Below are positions 13,125 through 21,455 of a stretch of 37,950 nt of DNA, piece by piece. The number at the start of each line of letters is the position of its first letter. The first letter of the stretch is position 1. Where the stretch lies: positions 1 through 37,950 of the forward strand of contig NZ_CP038638.1 of assembly GCF_004768545.1 (NCBI RefSeq), given 5' to 3'. A program made the position numbers and the translations under genes. The notes beneath the pieces are model-generated. The model was not told the DNA's origin, ran no database searches, and was given only the letters and a program-made list of their open reading frames with translations. The DNA is from Cupriavidus oxalaticus. GTDB taxonomy: Bacteria > Pseudomonadota > Gammaproteobacteria > Burkholderiales > Burkholderiaceae.

Positions 13125-14185
13125 TGGCATCGATCAAACTCAACCAGTTGGAGCTGGACGCGCTGTCCGGGCTCAGCCACGCGGCATTCCGTCTCTACGT
13201 GGCCGCCATCCGTCCGCGCATGGACTTCGCCACGGGTCTCGTCGGCAAGCGTGTGGGCATTTCGTGGCAGGCATTGCGGGAGTGGATGTATGTGGAGGCG
13301 CGTCCGGGCGTCAAGGCCGTGACGCACACTGAATCGACGGTGCGCCGCCTGGTGAAGCAGCTGGTCAAGCATGGTCTCCTGCGTGAGATCGGCGACCGCT
13401 TCCGCATCGCCTTTGCCTGCCCGCTCGCCGACAGGGGTTCTTTCGCCCAGAAAAAAGCCGACAGAGGTTCGACACCCCCCGCAGAGGGCGGGAATGCCAA
13501 TGCTGACAAGGCTTCCGGGGAGATTGGCGAAACGAACGAAACGAGCAGGGCCGACACACATCTGACTACCGGTATTAAAAACACCCCCCCAACCCCCCCA
13601 CGCCGTCGGCGCGGGAGGGCTGAACAGCCAATCGACCCTTCCGCACCTGCGGTGCGAAAGGACGATAACCCCTCTGACGAAACACCGGCCGGCACGCAGG
13701 CGGCATCGTCCTCAGAGGAGCGCCACGAGTCCGCCGAGTCGGTGGGATTGAACAGGCTTGCGGAAACGAGGCCGGAGGCTGGTTTTGTGTGGGAAGCACA
13801 TCTGGCGTGGCCGGTCGATCTGACGCAGGGCCAGCGGGCCAACATTGCGCGAATTCTGCATCCGGTACCCGAAGCGCTGCGGCAGGTCGCGATGGACGAA
13901 TGGCGGGGCCGTATGGCCTTGGGTGATCTCGGGAATCCGGTCGGCTGGCTGCAAGGCCTGGTGAAGCGCATCGAGGCGCCGGACTTCGCGGCGTTCTATG
14001 CCGACGAGGTGCGGCGCAAGCGCGAGGCGGCGGCGCAGGTGCTGGTCGAGCAGAACGCCCGCGACGCGGAATTCGCGGCCATCGTGGCCAAGTATGGCAA
14101 GGGTCCGTATCCGAAGGGCGTGCTTGCCACGCTGACGAAGATGGGCAAGCGGGCGCTGGGGGTGGTCAATCACGGGAGGGGCTGA
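13124..14185 (+). CDS. phage replication protein, O-like with N-terminal winged helix
   Basis: The 353 residues fall in three parts. Residues 1-95 are a winged-helix DNA-binding domain (ELDALSGLSHAAFRLYVAAIRPRMDF, STVRRLVKQLVKHGLLREIGDRFRI). Residues 100-220 are a polar, disordered linker with ADRGS repeats. The C-terminal part (LAWPVDLTQGQRANIARIL..., GNPVGWLQGLVKRIEAPDFAAF) resembles DnaT/O-type proteins that recruit helicase. No helicase or loader gene follows, so it probably works with host DnaB. By analogy with lambda the lytic origin may lie inside the linker-coding region, where GCCGACAG-type repeats occur at 13427, 13457 and 13502. Confidence 0.65.
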   Translation: MASIKLNQLELDALSGLSHAAFRLYVAAIRPRMDFATGLVGKRVGISWQALREWMYVEARPGVKAVTHTESTVRRLVKQLVKHGLLREIGDRFRIAFACPLADRGSFAQKKADRGSTPPAEGGNANADKASGEIGETNETSRADTHLTTGIKNTPPTPPRRRRGRAEQPIDPSAPAVRKDDNPSDETPAGTQAASSSEERHESAESVGLNRLAETRPEAGFVWEAHLAWPVDLTQGQRANIARILHPVPEALRQVAMDEWRGRMALGDLGNPVGWLQGLVKRIEAPDFAAFYADEVRRKREAAAQVLVEQNARDAEFAAIVAKYGKGPYPKGVLATLTKMGKRALGVVNHGRG

Positions 14186-14589
14186 TGCGCGCAGAAAAGG
14201 GTACGGGGCAGAGTGACAACGAGTGGGTGACCGAGCGACTTTATTCCTGGGGCGCGTGGGCCGCGCGCGGCAACCAGCGCAACGGCTATGGTGAAAGCTG
14301 CCTGACGCTGGAGGAGATTCGCTCGATGCCGGTGCGCGCCTACATCCCGGTGTCGGAGCCTGAGTGTGATCGCACGCATGAGGAGCTACGCAAGCTGCCG
14401 CTGGAGTGGTTCCAGCTCGCTGGTCTGGTCTACATCAGGCAGATGCCGGTTCATCTCGCGGCGCGCGAGCTGGGGATGAGTCGCGCCAAGGCCTATCGCG
14501 TGCAGGAACTGGTTTTGAAAGGGCTCGAATTTCTCATTAAGAATCCGGGACTTAAAGACCCCCCCTTGCACCGACTATTGAAAACGTGA
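14185..14589 (+). CDS. Q-like late antiterminator
   Basis: The 134-residue protein begins WVTERLYSWGAWAARGNQRNGYGESC, the pattern of phage antitermination Q proteins. It ends with an HTH (WFQLAGLVYIRQMPVHLAARELGMSRAKAYRVQELVLKGLEFL) resembling sigma region 4. Position supports this: it is last in the rightward early unit, its stop overlaps a strong promoter (14578-14606), and a terminator follows at 14644 in front of the late genes. It would load on RNA polymerase at that promoter and let it read through late terminators. Starts on the preceding stop (TGATG). Confidence 0.72.
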   Translation: MRAEKGTGQSDNEWVTERLYSWGAWAARGNQRNGYGESCLTLEEIRSMPVRAYIPVSEPECDRTHEELRKLPLEWFQLAGLVYIRQMPVHLAARELGMSRAKAYRVQELVLKGLEFLIKNPGLKDPPLHRLLKT

Positions 14590-14606
14590 GAAAACGCCAG
14601 TACATT
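14578..14606 (+). promoter_or_regulatory. late promoter (pR'-like)
   Basis: TTGAAA (14578-14583), exactly 17 bp, TACATT (14601-14606). It overlaps the stop of the Q-like gene and stands about 30 bases before the terminator at 14644, the same arrangement as lambda pR'-tR'. It is the only strong promoter visible before the morphogenesis genes. Confidence 0.75.
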
Positions 14607-14643
14607 TCTGGCACGCTGTGGTTTCAGTGCGTGCAGCAAAACG

Positions 14644-14678
14644 AAAGCCCGATCCGGTTCTGACTGGTCGGGCTTTTT
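14644..14678 (+). terminator. terminator in the late leader (tR'-like)
   Basis: Stem AAAGCCCGA (14644-14652) / TCGGGCTTT (14668-14676), with inner pairing CCGGT/ACTGG, then a T run. It should stop late transcripts unless Q acts. From 14679 to 14822 I see only a further short hairpin (CCCGC-cgaaa-GCGGG) and no gene. Confidence 0.85.
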
Positions 14679-14822
14679 GCATTCCTGGCGTTGGGTGGGC
14701 GTCGGGTGGTGCAGTCGGTGCGCATGCATTGATGTCTCGGTGTCTCCCTGTCCCGCCGAAAGCGGGCGTTCCGTTGGGCCGGTGCGATTGTCTCCCGCAC
14801 CGGCCCAATTCTTTTCCAGCCT

Positions 14823-15212
14823 ATGCCGAAAAAAGCGCCGAAACCATGCGGGCGCCCTGGTTGCCGTCGCTATGCGGTGGACGCGGGCTACTGCGCTGAG
14901 CATGCGCAAGCCAAGCGCGTGGACGAAAACGCCAGGCGCGGCAGCGCGGCCAGTCGCGGGTACGACTCCAAGTGGCGGCGCGAGCGCGAACAGTATCTGC
15001 GCGAGAACCCGCTGTGTGTGCGGCATCTGGCGGAGGAGGCAGTCGTCGCATCGATGGTGGTCGACCACATCATCCCGCACCGAGGCGACATGAAGCTCTT
15101 CTGGCGTCGCAGCAACTGGCAGGCGCTGTGCAAGCCGTGCCACGACCGCAAGACGGCGACTGAGGATGGCGGCTTCGCCAACCGGGTCCGGCTGGCGCGG
15201 CCCGCACCATGA
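14823..15212 (+). CDS. HNH endonuclease (HK97 gp74-like), packaging
   Basis: The 129-residue product has the HNH core VVDHIIPHRGDM (D81, H82), RRSNWQALC (N98) and KPCHDRKT (H107), with Zn-type Cys pairs at CGRPGC and CKPC. The RGYDSKWRREREQYLRENPLC stretch is typical of the phage HNH proteins encoded beside cos and terminase, which are needed for cos cleavage and DNA packaging in HK97-like phages. It directly precedes the probable cos region and terS. Start 14823 is in a GC-poor junction (CAGCCT upstream), so translation may be weak. Confidence 0.88.
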   Translation: MPKKAPKPCGRPGCRRYAVDAGYCAEHAQAKRVDENARRGSAASRGYDSKWRREREQYLRENPLCVRHLAEEAVVASMVVDHIIPHRGDMKLFWRRSNWQALCKPCHDRKTATEDGGFANRVRLARPAP

Positions 15213-15401
15213 TGGGGCCGCGACGGGCCGGGTAGGGGGGGTGGGGGTTTTTTCTAGCCGTCGACCCTCCGGGACCGCGTGCCAGGCGTCCATTTTCGGG
15301 GAGCAATTTTAGGAAGGGGGGGGGTTAAAGAATCCGCCTCATAGGGAGCCTGAAAAACGGTGAAGACCGTTTTTGATGGCTCGCGCGAATTGGAGCCTTC
15401 T
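15213..15401. other. probable cos / packaging region
   Basis: Non-coding gap between the HNH gene and terS, where cos lies in HK97-like genomes. It holds a run of G tracts (15225-15247: GGG, GGG, G7, G5), a block around 15261-15285 (GACCCTCCGGGACCGC), another G8 at 15317-15324, and a perfect hairpin at 15353. The exact cut site cannot be read. Confidence 0.5.
15353..15374 (+). terminator. hairpin upstream of terS
   Basis: AAAAACGGT / ACCGTTTTT, 9 bp, loop GAAG. It could end transcripts or be a terminase binding element. It overlaps the GTG at 15360 where the terS ORF opens, arguing for the start at 15402. Confidence 0.5.
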
Positions 15402-15935
15402 ATGGGCCTGAATGACACCGAATTGCCCGGTGGCGAGGCAGGAATGCCCCCGGCGCCGTCCGGTGCCGGTGATAAGCAACTTCGCTCGCCGGCGCCACCG
15501 CCTGGCACGCAGCTCAGTCCGCGCGAGCGCAAGGTCTGGGACTACATCTGCGCCGCGCTGCGCGACGCCGGCCTGCCGCACCTGACCGCGGGCATCGCGA
15601 TTGCCGTCGTGTGCAAGACCTTCATCCGTTGGGTCAACACCGAGCTGGAGCTGCAGAACTTCGAGGCGTCCAACGGCGGCAGTTACTTCATCAAAACGAA
15701 GACTGGTTTCGATCAGCCGCATCAGCTGTTCTATGCGGCTACCAGTCTGAAAAAGGAGCTGCTCACATGGTTGCCCGAGAGCTGCCTGACCCTGCCATCC
15801 TCGGTGATGGCCCGGGCGAAGCTGGGCGACGAGGGACAGCAGGACGATCTGTTCGGGGATCTGCTGGCGCACGCGACCGCCGAACGCAACGCCGCGCCAA
15901 GGCCCGCCGCACCAAGAAGCACGTCGACCGTCTGA
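15402..15935 (+). CDS. terS: terminase small subunit (P27 family)
   Basis: The 177-residue product contains LSPRERKVWDYICAALRDAGLPHLTAGIAIAVVCKTFIRWVNTELEL and GGSYFIKTKTGFDQPHQLFYAATSLKKELLTWLPESCLTLPSSVM, the layout of P27-type small terminase subunits that bind cos and load the large subunit. Start 15402 has GGAG seven bases upstream. The last part overlaps the terL reading frame by 169 bases. The C-terminal 20 residues (AERNAAPRPAAPRSTSTV) look unlike a family C-terminus. Confidence 0.85.
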   Translation: MGLNDTELPGGEAGMPPAPSGAGDKQLRSPAPPPGTQLSPRERKVWDYICAALRDAGLPHLTAGIAIAVVCKTFIRWVNTELELQNFEASNGGSYFIKTKTGFDQPHQLFYAATSLKKELLTWLPESCLTLPSSVMARAKLGDEGQQDDLFGDLLAHATAERNAAPRPAAPRSTSTV

Positions 15936-17629
15936 CCGCGGCGGCCGGCACGCTGCACCAGTGGGACATCGAGTATGGCCTGCCGGTGCTGCGCGGCGAG
16001 ATCGTCGTGGGCGAGTACGTCTACCTGGCGGTCGAGCGGCATTACCGCGACCTGATGGACGGTCACAAGCGCGGCCTGTGGTTCGATCCCGATGCCGCCT
16101 GGCACGTGATCAACTTCATCCAGAAGTTCTTCGTCCACATCAAAGGGGCGCTGGCGGGCAAACCGATCCTGCTGGACCCGTGGCAGCAATTCTGGACGGC
16201 GGTGCTGTACGGCTGGAAGACGTCCGAAGGCCTGCGCCGTTTCAAGCGTGGCTATGAGGAGGTCGCGCGCAAGAACGGAAAATCCACGTGGAAGGGGCCG
16301 CAAGGCGCGTACCTGTTCATGATGGATGGCGAGGTGGGTGCCGAGGTGTACGCGGTGGCCACCACGCGCGAGCAGGCGATGTCGGTATTCAAGCCGGCAT
16401 TCGACAACGTGCGCCGCTGGTCGCGCCGCTCGCGCGGCGTGAAGCGTTCCTTCACGATCCATGAAGGCACCAATCAGGAAAAGGTCGCCTTCGACAGCTC
16501 GGTGTTCAAGCCGTTGCCGGCCAACGCCGAGTCGCTTGACGGTCTGAACCCGCACGCCATCCTGTTCGACGAGCTGCACGCGCAGAAGTCGGCGGATGTG
16601 TGGGAGGTGATGGAGTCTGCGCTGGGTGCGCGGCTGCAGCCGTTGCTTTCGGCCATCACCACCGCTGGATTCATCCTCGACGGCGTCTGCACCGAGATCC
16701 GGCGCTACCTGATCGAGGTTCTGAAGGGCGAGCGCGTCGACGACTCGTTCTTCGGCTACGTCTACACGCTCGATGAGGGTGATGATCCCTTCGATCCGGG
16801 CGTGTGGGTCAAGGCGAATCCCGGGCTTGGATTGTCCAAGCACTGGGATTACATGCACGACATGGCCCGCAAGGCCGCAGCCCTGCCGAGCGCGCGTGCC
16901 AACTTCATGACGAAAGACCTGAATCTCTGGGTCAACTCGGCAGAGGGTTGGATCGAGCCGGCGGTGTGGGACAAGGGCGGCAAGCGCTTCGACCCGGCGA
17001 TTCTGCGGGGCAGGCGCTGCTACGGCGGGCTGGATCTGTCGTCGACGCAGGATTTGACGGCGTTTTCGCTGGTGTTTCCGCCGCCAGATGACGAGCCAGG
17101 CGGCGAATGGTACGTGCTGGTGTGGACCTGGTGCCCGCAGGAGAAGGTCGACACACACGAAGCCGACGACCGCGCCAGCTACAAGCGCTGGGTCAAGGAC
17201 GGTTGCCTGATCGCCACCGAGGGAAGCGTGACCGACTATCGGCCCGTCAAGGCCAAGGTGCTGGAGGCCTGCCGGCTGTATGACGTGGCCGAGATCGGCT
17301 TCGACATCTGGAACGCGACTCAGCTGGCCAACGAGCTGATGGAGCATGACGTGCCGATGGTGGCGGTGCCGCAGAACACCGCCGGCATGTACCCGGGCGC
17401 GAAGAAGTTCGAGGAGATCGTCTATGCGAGGCTGATGCGGCACGGCGGCAACGCGGTGCTGCGCTGGGCTGTGTCCAACGTGTCGCTGCTCTTTGACACG
17501 AACGGCAATTTCCGTCCAGACAAGAAGAAATCCAAGGGGCGCGGCCGGATCGATCCGGCCGTGGCCATGATCATGGCGTTCAGCCGTGCCGCAGTGGGCG
17601 GCGAGGGCGGGGCGCCCGATGGAATCTGA
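15767..17629 (+). CDS. terL: terminase large subunit (HK97-type)
   Basis: The motor ATPase and nuclease for head filling. Walker A is ARKNGKST (about 167-174), Walker B ILFDE (265-269), and the nuclease domain opens with GGLDLSSTQDLTAF. The start is uncertain: 15767 is the only ATG with a good ribosome site (AAGGAG), giving 620 residues and a 169-base overlap with terS. Its first 45 residues are Arg/Gly-rich and look like shadow of terS; family-like sequence begins at KARRTKKHVDRLTAAAGTLHQW. No start codon exists nearer to that point. The portal gene follows after two bases. Confidence 0.92.
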   Translation: MVARELPDPAILGDGPGEAGRRGTAGRSVRGSAGARDRRTQRRAKARRTKKHVDRLTAAAGTLHQWDIEYGLPVLRGEIVVGEYVYLAVERHYRDLMDGHKRGLWFDPDAAWHVINFIQKFFVHIKGALAGKPILLDPWQQFWTAVLYGWKTSEGLRRFKRGYEEVARKNGKSTWKGPQGAYLFMMDGEVGAEVYAVATTREQAMSVFKPAFDNVRRWSRRSRGVKRSFTIHEGTNQEKVAFDSSVFKPLPANAESLDGLNPHAILFDELHAQKSADVWEVMESALGARLQPLLSAITTAGFILDGVCTEIRRYLIEVLKGERVDDSFFGYVYTLDEGDDPFDPGVWVKANPGLGLSKHWDYMHDMARKAAALPSARANFMTKDLNLWVNSAEGWIEPAVWDKGGKRFDPAILRGRRCYGGLDLSSTQDLTAFSLVFPPPDDEPGGEWYVLVWTWCPQEKVDTHEADDRASYKRWVKDGCLIATEGSVTDYRPVKAKVLEACRLYDVAEIGFDIWNATQLANELMEHDVPMVAVPQNTAGMYPGAKKFEEIVYARLMRHGGNAVLRWAVSNVSLLFDTNGNFRPDKKKSKGRGRIDPAVAMIMAFSRAAVGGEGGAPDGI

Positions 17630-17631
17630 CC

Positions 17632-18885
17632 ATGAACCTGTTTCAACGCTTCGGCGCCGCGGCGCAGGCATTCCGCTCGCCGCTGATGGCCAGCGGCGGG
17701 GGCAACATGCCGGTGAGCGGTACGGCGCCGGCCGAGCCCTGGCTGATGCGCCTGTTTGGCGGCGGAAAATCCCGCTCTGGCCAGTACGTCAGCCCGGACT
17801 CGGCGCTGCGTGTGACGGCGGTGTATGCCGCTACGCGCATCATCGCCGAGTCCATGGCCAGCCTGCCGATCAGCGTCTACCAGAAAAGCGGCGGCAAGCG
17901 TTCGCCGGTGCATCAGCACAACCTGGTGGGCCTGCTGCACGACGCGGCGAATCCCAACAATACGGCCTTCGAGTTCGTGGAGATGGGGCAGGCGCATCTG
18001 AGCCTGCGCGGCAACGCCTATTCCTTCATCGAGGGCAACGGCAAGGGCGAGATCGAGGGGCTGTATCCGCAGCATCCGGACAAGGTCTCAGTGCGGTACG
18101 ACGAAAGTTCGCGGCTCTTTGTGTACGACATCGACGGCGAGCGCAACATTCCGGCGCGCCAGGTGTTGCACATCCGCGGCTTCTCGCTCGATGGGCTGGT
18201 TGGCCTGTCTCCGATCGCGCTGGCGCGCGAGACGATCGGCCTGGCGCTGGCGGCCGAGGAGCTGGGCAACGAAGCGTTTGCCGAGGGCTTCGTGCCGCCG
18301 GTGGTGCTGGAGGTGACAGAGAAGGCCGGCAAGGATCAGCGCGACACCTACCGTAAGCAGTGGACCGAGCTGACGCGCGATCGTCGCGCCGGCCCGCCGG
18401 TGATCTCGGGTGGCACCAAGCTGCACACGTTGCGAGTGTCGATGTCCGACCTGCAGTTCCTCGAATCGCGCCGCTTCAGCATCGCGGAGATCGCCCGTCT
18501 GTTCCGCGTGCCGCCGCACATGCTGGCGGATCTGGAAAAGGCCACGTTCAGCAACATCGAGCATCTGTCGCTTGAGTTCGTCAAGTTCACGCTGGCGCCG
18601 TGGATCAAGCGCTGGGAACAGCGCATGAACCTGACGCTGTTTTCCAGTCTCGAGCGCGACAAGGGGCTGTACGTGAAATTCAACGTCGACGCGCTGCTGC
18701 GCGGCGACATCAAGTCTCGGTATGAGGCCTACAAGATCGGGCTCGAAAACCGGATCCTGAACGCCAACAACTGCCGGGAAATGGAGGACATGGACGGTTA
18801 CGAGGGCGGTGATGAGTTCTGGGCGCCGCTGAACATGGCGCCGGTCAGTGTTTCGCGGCAAGCAAAGGGAGGTAGTGCAGCATGA
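17632..18885 (+). CDS. portal protein (HK97 family)
   Basis: The 417-residue protein has the standard pattern: SPDSALRVTAVYAATRIIAESMASLPISVYQ, then HNLVGLLHDAANPNNTAFEFVEM, and SRRFSIAEIARLFRVPPHMLADLEKATFSNIEHLSLEFVKFTLAPWIKRWE. It forms the dodecameric ring at one capsid vertex through which DNA enters and to which the connector docks. Full length. It follows terL closely and overlaps the protease start by ATGA. Confidence 0.95.
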   Translation: MNLFQRFGAAAQAFRSPLMASGGGNMPVSGTAPAEPWLMRLFGGGKSRSGQYVSPDSALRVTAVYAATRIIAESMASLPISVYQKSGGKRSPVHQHNLVGLLHDAANPNNTAFEFVEMGQAHLSLRGNAYSFIEGNGKGEIEGLYPQHPDKVSVRYDESSRLFVYDIDGERNIPARQVLHIRGFSLDGLVGLSPIALARETIGLALAAEELGNEAFAEGFVPPVVLEVTEKAGKDQRDTYRKQWTELTRDRRAGPPVISGGTKLHTLRVSMSDLQFLESRRFSIAEIARLFRVPPHMLADLEKATFSNIEHLSLEFVKFTLAPWIKRWEQRMNLTLFSSLERDKGLYVKFNVDALLRGDIKSRYEAYKIGLENRILNANNCREMEDMDGYEGGDEFWAPLNMAPVSVSRQAKGGSAA

Positions 18886-19823
18886 GGTATCCATTCCTCG
18901 CGTCGCTGGTCTTCGGCCAGGCGCACATGATTGACCCCATGAAGCTCGACATCATCCTCGCGGTGCTGGGCGATCGCATGGGTATGGAGTTCCAGGGATT
19001 GGGCGCGCACCGGCTGGGCGCCTGGCACGACGAGGACACCGTAACCGACGACGCCAAACTGGAGGCCGCGCGCGGCAAGGCGTGGGGCGATGCCGGCCGC
19101 GGGGTTGGGGTGATGGATGTCAGCGGCACGCTGGTGCATCGCGCGTCGGGCATGGATGCCATGTCGGGGCTCACCAGCTACGCGCAGCTGTCGGCGAACT
19201 TCGCCGCCATGGTCGCGGATCCCGATGTCGGGCACATCGTGCTCAGCATCAATTCGCCGGGCGGCTCGGTCAATGGCGTGTTTGACCTGGCGGACGAGAT
19301 CTACCAGGCGCGCGGCACCAAGCCGATCACCGCGATCGTCGACGACCGGGCGTATTCGGCGGCGTACGCGCTGGCCAGCGCTGCCGACGAGATCATCATG
19401 TCGCGCACGGGCGGCGTCGGCAGCATTGGCGTAGTGGCCGCGCACAAGGACCAGAGCGCGCTGAATGAGCGTAACGGCATCAAGGTCACGTATGTGCATG
19501 CCGGTGCGCGCAAAGTCGATGGCAACCCGGATGCGCCGCTCTCCGACGAGGCGTACGCGCAACTGCAGGGCGAGGTCGACCGCGTCTATGGGCTGTTCGT
19601 CGAAACCGTGGCGCGCAATCGTGGGCTGGATTCGCAAGCCGTGCGCGACATGGAGGCGGGCACCTTCATGGGGCCGGACGGCATCAAGGCCAAGCTGGCC
19701 GACAAGCTGATGGCGCCGCGCGATGCGCTGCGCGAGATCGTCGGCCGGTACCAGACCGCTCCGGCGGCATCACAGGGCCGCTATATGCGCGCCGCAACCG
19801 CTATGCGCGTGCGCATGGCTTGA
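18882..19823 (+). CDS. capsid maturation protease (S49 / lambda C-like)
   Basis: The 313-residue S49-type serine protease has the oxyanion motif NSPGGSV (124-130), nucleophile Ser in RAYSAAYALAS (S159) and Lys in VVAAHKDQ (K189). It would trim the N-terminal scaffold arm of the capsid protein during prohead maturation. It is an SppA-type enzyme rather than the ClpP-type seen in many HK97-like phages. ATGA overlap with the portal gene; a terminator hairpin follows. Confidence 0.92.
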   Translation: MRYPFLASLVFGQAHMIDPMKLDIILAVLGDRMGMEFQGLGAHRLGAWHDEDTVTDDAKLEAARGKAWGDAGRGVGVMDVSGTLVHRASGMDAMSGLTSYAQLSANFAAMVADPDVGHIVLSINSPGGSVNGVFDLADEIYQARGTKPITAIVDDRAYSAAYALASAADEIIMSRTGGVGSIGVVAAHKDQSALNERNGIKVTYVHAGARKVDGNPDAPLSDEAYAQLQGEVDRVYGLFVETVARNRGLDSQAVRDMEAGTFMGPDGIKAKLADKLMAPRDALREIVGRYQTAPAASQGRYMRAATAMRVRMA

Positions 19824-19844
19824 ACCTCCCCGCATGGGGTATCC

Positions 19845-19870
19845 GAGGCCGCTGATCTGGCGGCCTCTTT
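19845..19870 (+). terminator. intergenic terminator between protease and capsid genes
   Basis: Perfect 8-bp stem GAGGCCGC / GCGGCCTC, loop TGATCTG, then TTTT. It may cap or attenuate the transcript ahead of the abundantly made capsid gene. Confidence 0.8.
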
Positions 19871-19898
19871 TCATTTCGACATCCGATAAGGAACAAGC

Positions 19899-21170
19899 AT
19901 GAAAGATCTGATGACCCTGCTGCAGGAGCGTGCGGGCGTGCAGGCGGCCGTCGCCGCCCTGGCTGCGAAGGAAACCGGCGGCGCCGCGCTGTCGGCGGAA
20001 GAGGTGGTCGAGTTCACCAAGCTGTCGGCGCAGTTCGACGACCTGTCGGCGCAGATTGACCGCATCCAGGCGGCTGAGCGCATGGCCGCAACCGTGGCCA
20101 AGCCGGTCACTGGCGCGCTGCCGGCGCAGCCCAAGCAGGCCGCCCGCCAGCCGGGTGAATCGCTCGGCATCATCGTGCGCTCGCTGGTGTCTTCGGGCGG
20201 TGACCCGCGCGCCGCCGCGCACTACGCCGAGACCCAGTGCCACGCGCCGGACATCGCTGCCGCGCTGAATACCGGCACCGGCTCCGCTGGTGGCTTCATC
20301 GTGCCGCCGGGCTACGTGCCCGAAGTGGTCGAGCTGCTGCGCCCGGCCAGCGTGGTGCGCAAGCTGGGCGCGCGACCGATCCCGATGCCGGCCGGCACGC
20401 TGACGATGTCTCGCCACACCGCCGGTTCGACCGCCAGCTACGTCACCGAAGGTACTGACATCGCTGTCAGTCAGCCGGCCTTCGGTCCGCTGACGTTGTC
20501 CAAGAAAAAGCTGGTCGCGATGGTGCCGGTCTCGAATGACCTGATCCGCTTCAGCTCGCCGGACGCCAACGGCCTGGTGCGTGACGACATCGTGCAGGGC
20601 ATCGGCACGCGCGAGGATCAAGCGTTCATTCGCGACGATGGCACGAGCAACACCCCGACCGGTTTGCGCTACCAAGCCGCTGGCGGTGCGCTGATCCCGG
20701 CCAATGCCACGGTCAACGTGCAGAACGTCAAGAACGACCTGGGCAAAGCGGAGCTGTCGCTGCTGAACGGCAACGTCAAGATGATCAAGCCGGGCTGGAT
20801 CATGTCGCCGCGCACGCTGGTGTTCCTGCAGAACCTGGTCGACGGCAACGGCAACCACGTGTTCCCGGAGATCGCCGCGGGCCAGCTGCGCAACAAGCCG
20901 TACGCGGTCACCACCAGCATCCCGGACAACCTGGGCGCCGGTGGCGACGAGTCGGAGATCTACCTGGTGGATTTCAACGACGCCATCATCGGCGAAGCCA
21001 CCGGCCTGATCATCGACATCTCGAAGGAAGGCGCCTACATGTCGGGCGGCAACCTGGTATCGGCGTTCAGCCGCGACGAAACGCTGGTGCGCGCCATCAC
21101 CGAGCACGATTTCGGTCTGCGTCACATCCCGTCGGTTGCGGTGCTGACTGCCGTGAAGTGGAAGCCGTAA
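19899..21170 (+). CDS. major capsid protein (HK97 fold)
   Basis: The 423 residues begin with a coiled, acidic delta/scaffold domain (LMTLLQERAGVQAAVAALAAKE... to about residue 110). The HK97 core follows: GTGSAGGFIVPPGYVPEVVELLRPASVVRKLG, SRHTAGSTASYVTEGTDI, LTLSKKKLVAMVPVSNDLIRFS and GIGTREDQAFIRDDGTSNTPTGL. The N-terminal arm is the likely substrate of the S49 protease; about 300 residues would remain in the shell. Ribosome site AAGGAA precedes the ATG. Confidence 0.95.
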   Translation: MKDLMTLLQERAGVQAAVAALAAKETGGAALSAEEVVEFTKLSAQFDDLSAQIDRIQAAERMAATVAKPVTGALPAQPKQAARQPGESLGIIVRSLVSSGGDPRAAAHYAETQCHAPDIAAALNTGTGSAGGFIVPPGYVPEVVELLRPASVVRKLGARPIPMPAGTLTMSRHTAGSTASYVTEGTDIAVSQPAFGPLTLSKKKLVAMVPVSNDLIRFSSPDANGLVRDDIVQGIGTREDQAFIRDDGTSNTPTGLRYQAAGGALIPANATVNVQNVKNDLGKAELSLLNGNVKMIKPGWIMSPRTLVFLQNLVDGNGNHVFPEIAAGQLRNKPYAVTTSIPDNLGAGGDESEIYLVDFNDAIIGEATGLIIDISKEGAYMSGGNLVSAFSRDETLVRAITEHDFGLRHIPSVAVLTAVKWKP

Positions 21171-21189
21171 GCGGTCGCTTGCCTCGGGT

Positions 21190-21206
21190 GGCCGGATCCT
21201 CCGGCC
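21190..21206 (+). terminator. hairpin after the capsid gene
   Basis: Perfect GGCCGGA / TCCGGCC with a 3-base loop, followed by GCCTTTCC. The T run is interrupted, so it may attenuate or protect the 3' end rather than fully terminate. Confidence 0.6.
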
Positions 21207-21239
21207 GCCTTTCCTCACGCTCACTTTCAAGGATCGAGC

Positions 21240-21452
21240 ATGAAAATCATCAAGTTTCTGGTGCGCGTATCGCCGTACCAGGCTGGCGAAACCGCTGGCT
21301 TTCCCGACGACGTGGCCAAGGGCTACGTCGACGACAAGCGCGCCGAGTATGTGACGCCTGCCAAGGCCGGCAAGAAGGGCACAGAGGGCGATGGCAACCC
21401 TCCCGCCGGCGATGGCAAGGACGGCGCTCCGAGCGGTACGTCGGAGGCCTAA
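21240..21452 (+). CDS. small head-region protein, 70 aa
   Basis: MKIIKFLVRVSPYQAGETAGFPDDVAKGYVDDKRAEYV followed by a Gly/Lys/Asp-rich disordered tail. Small proteins with this beta-strand start and FPDD-A motif commonly follow the capsid gene in HK97-like modules. Role unproven; possibly capsid-associated. AAGGA lies upstream. Confidence 0.7.
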   Translation: MKIIKFLVRVSPYQAGETAGFPDDVAKGYVDDKRAEYVTPAKAGKKGTEGDGNPPAGDGKDGAPSGTSEA

Positions 21453-21455
21453 GCC

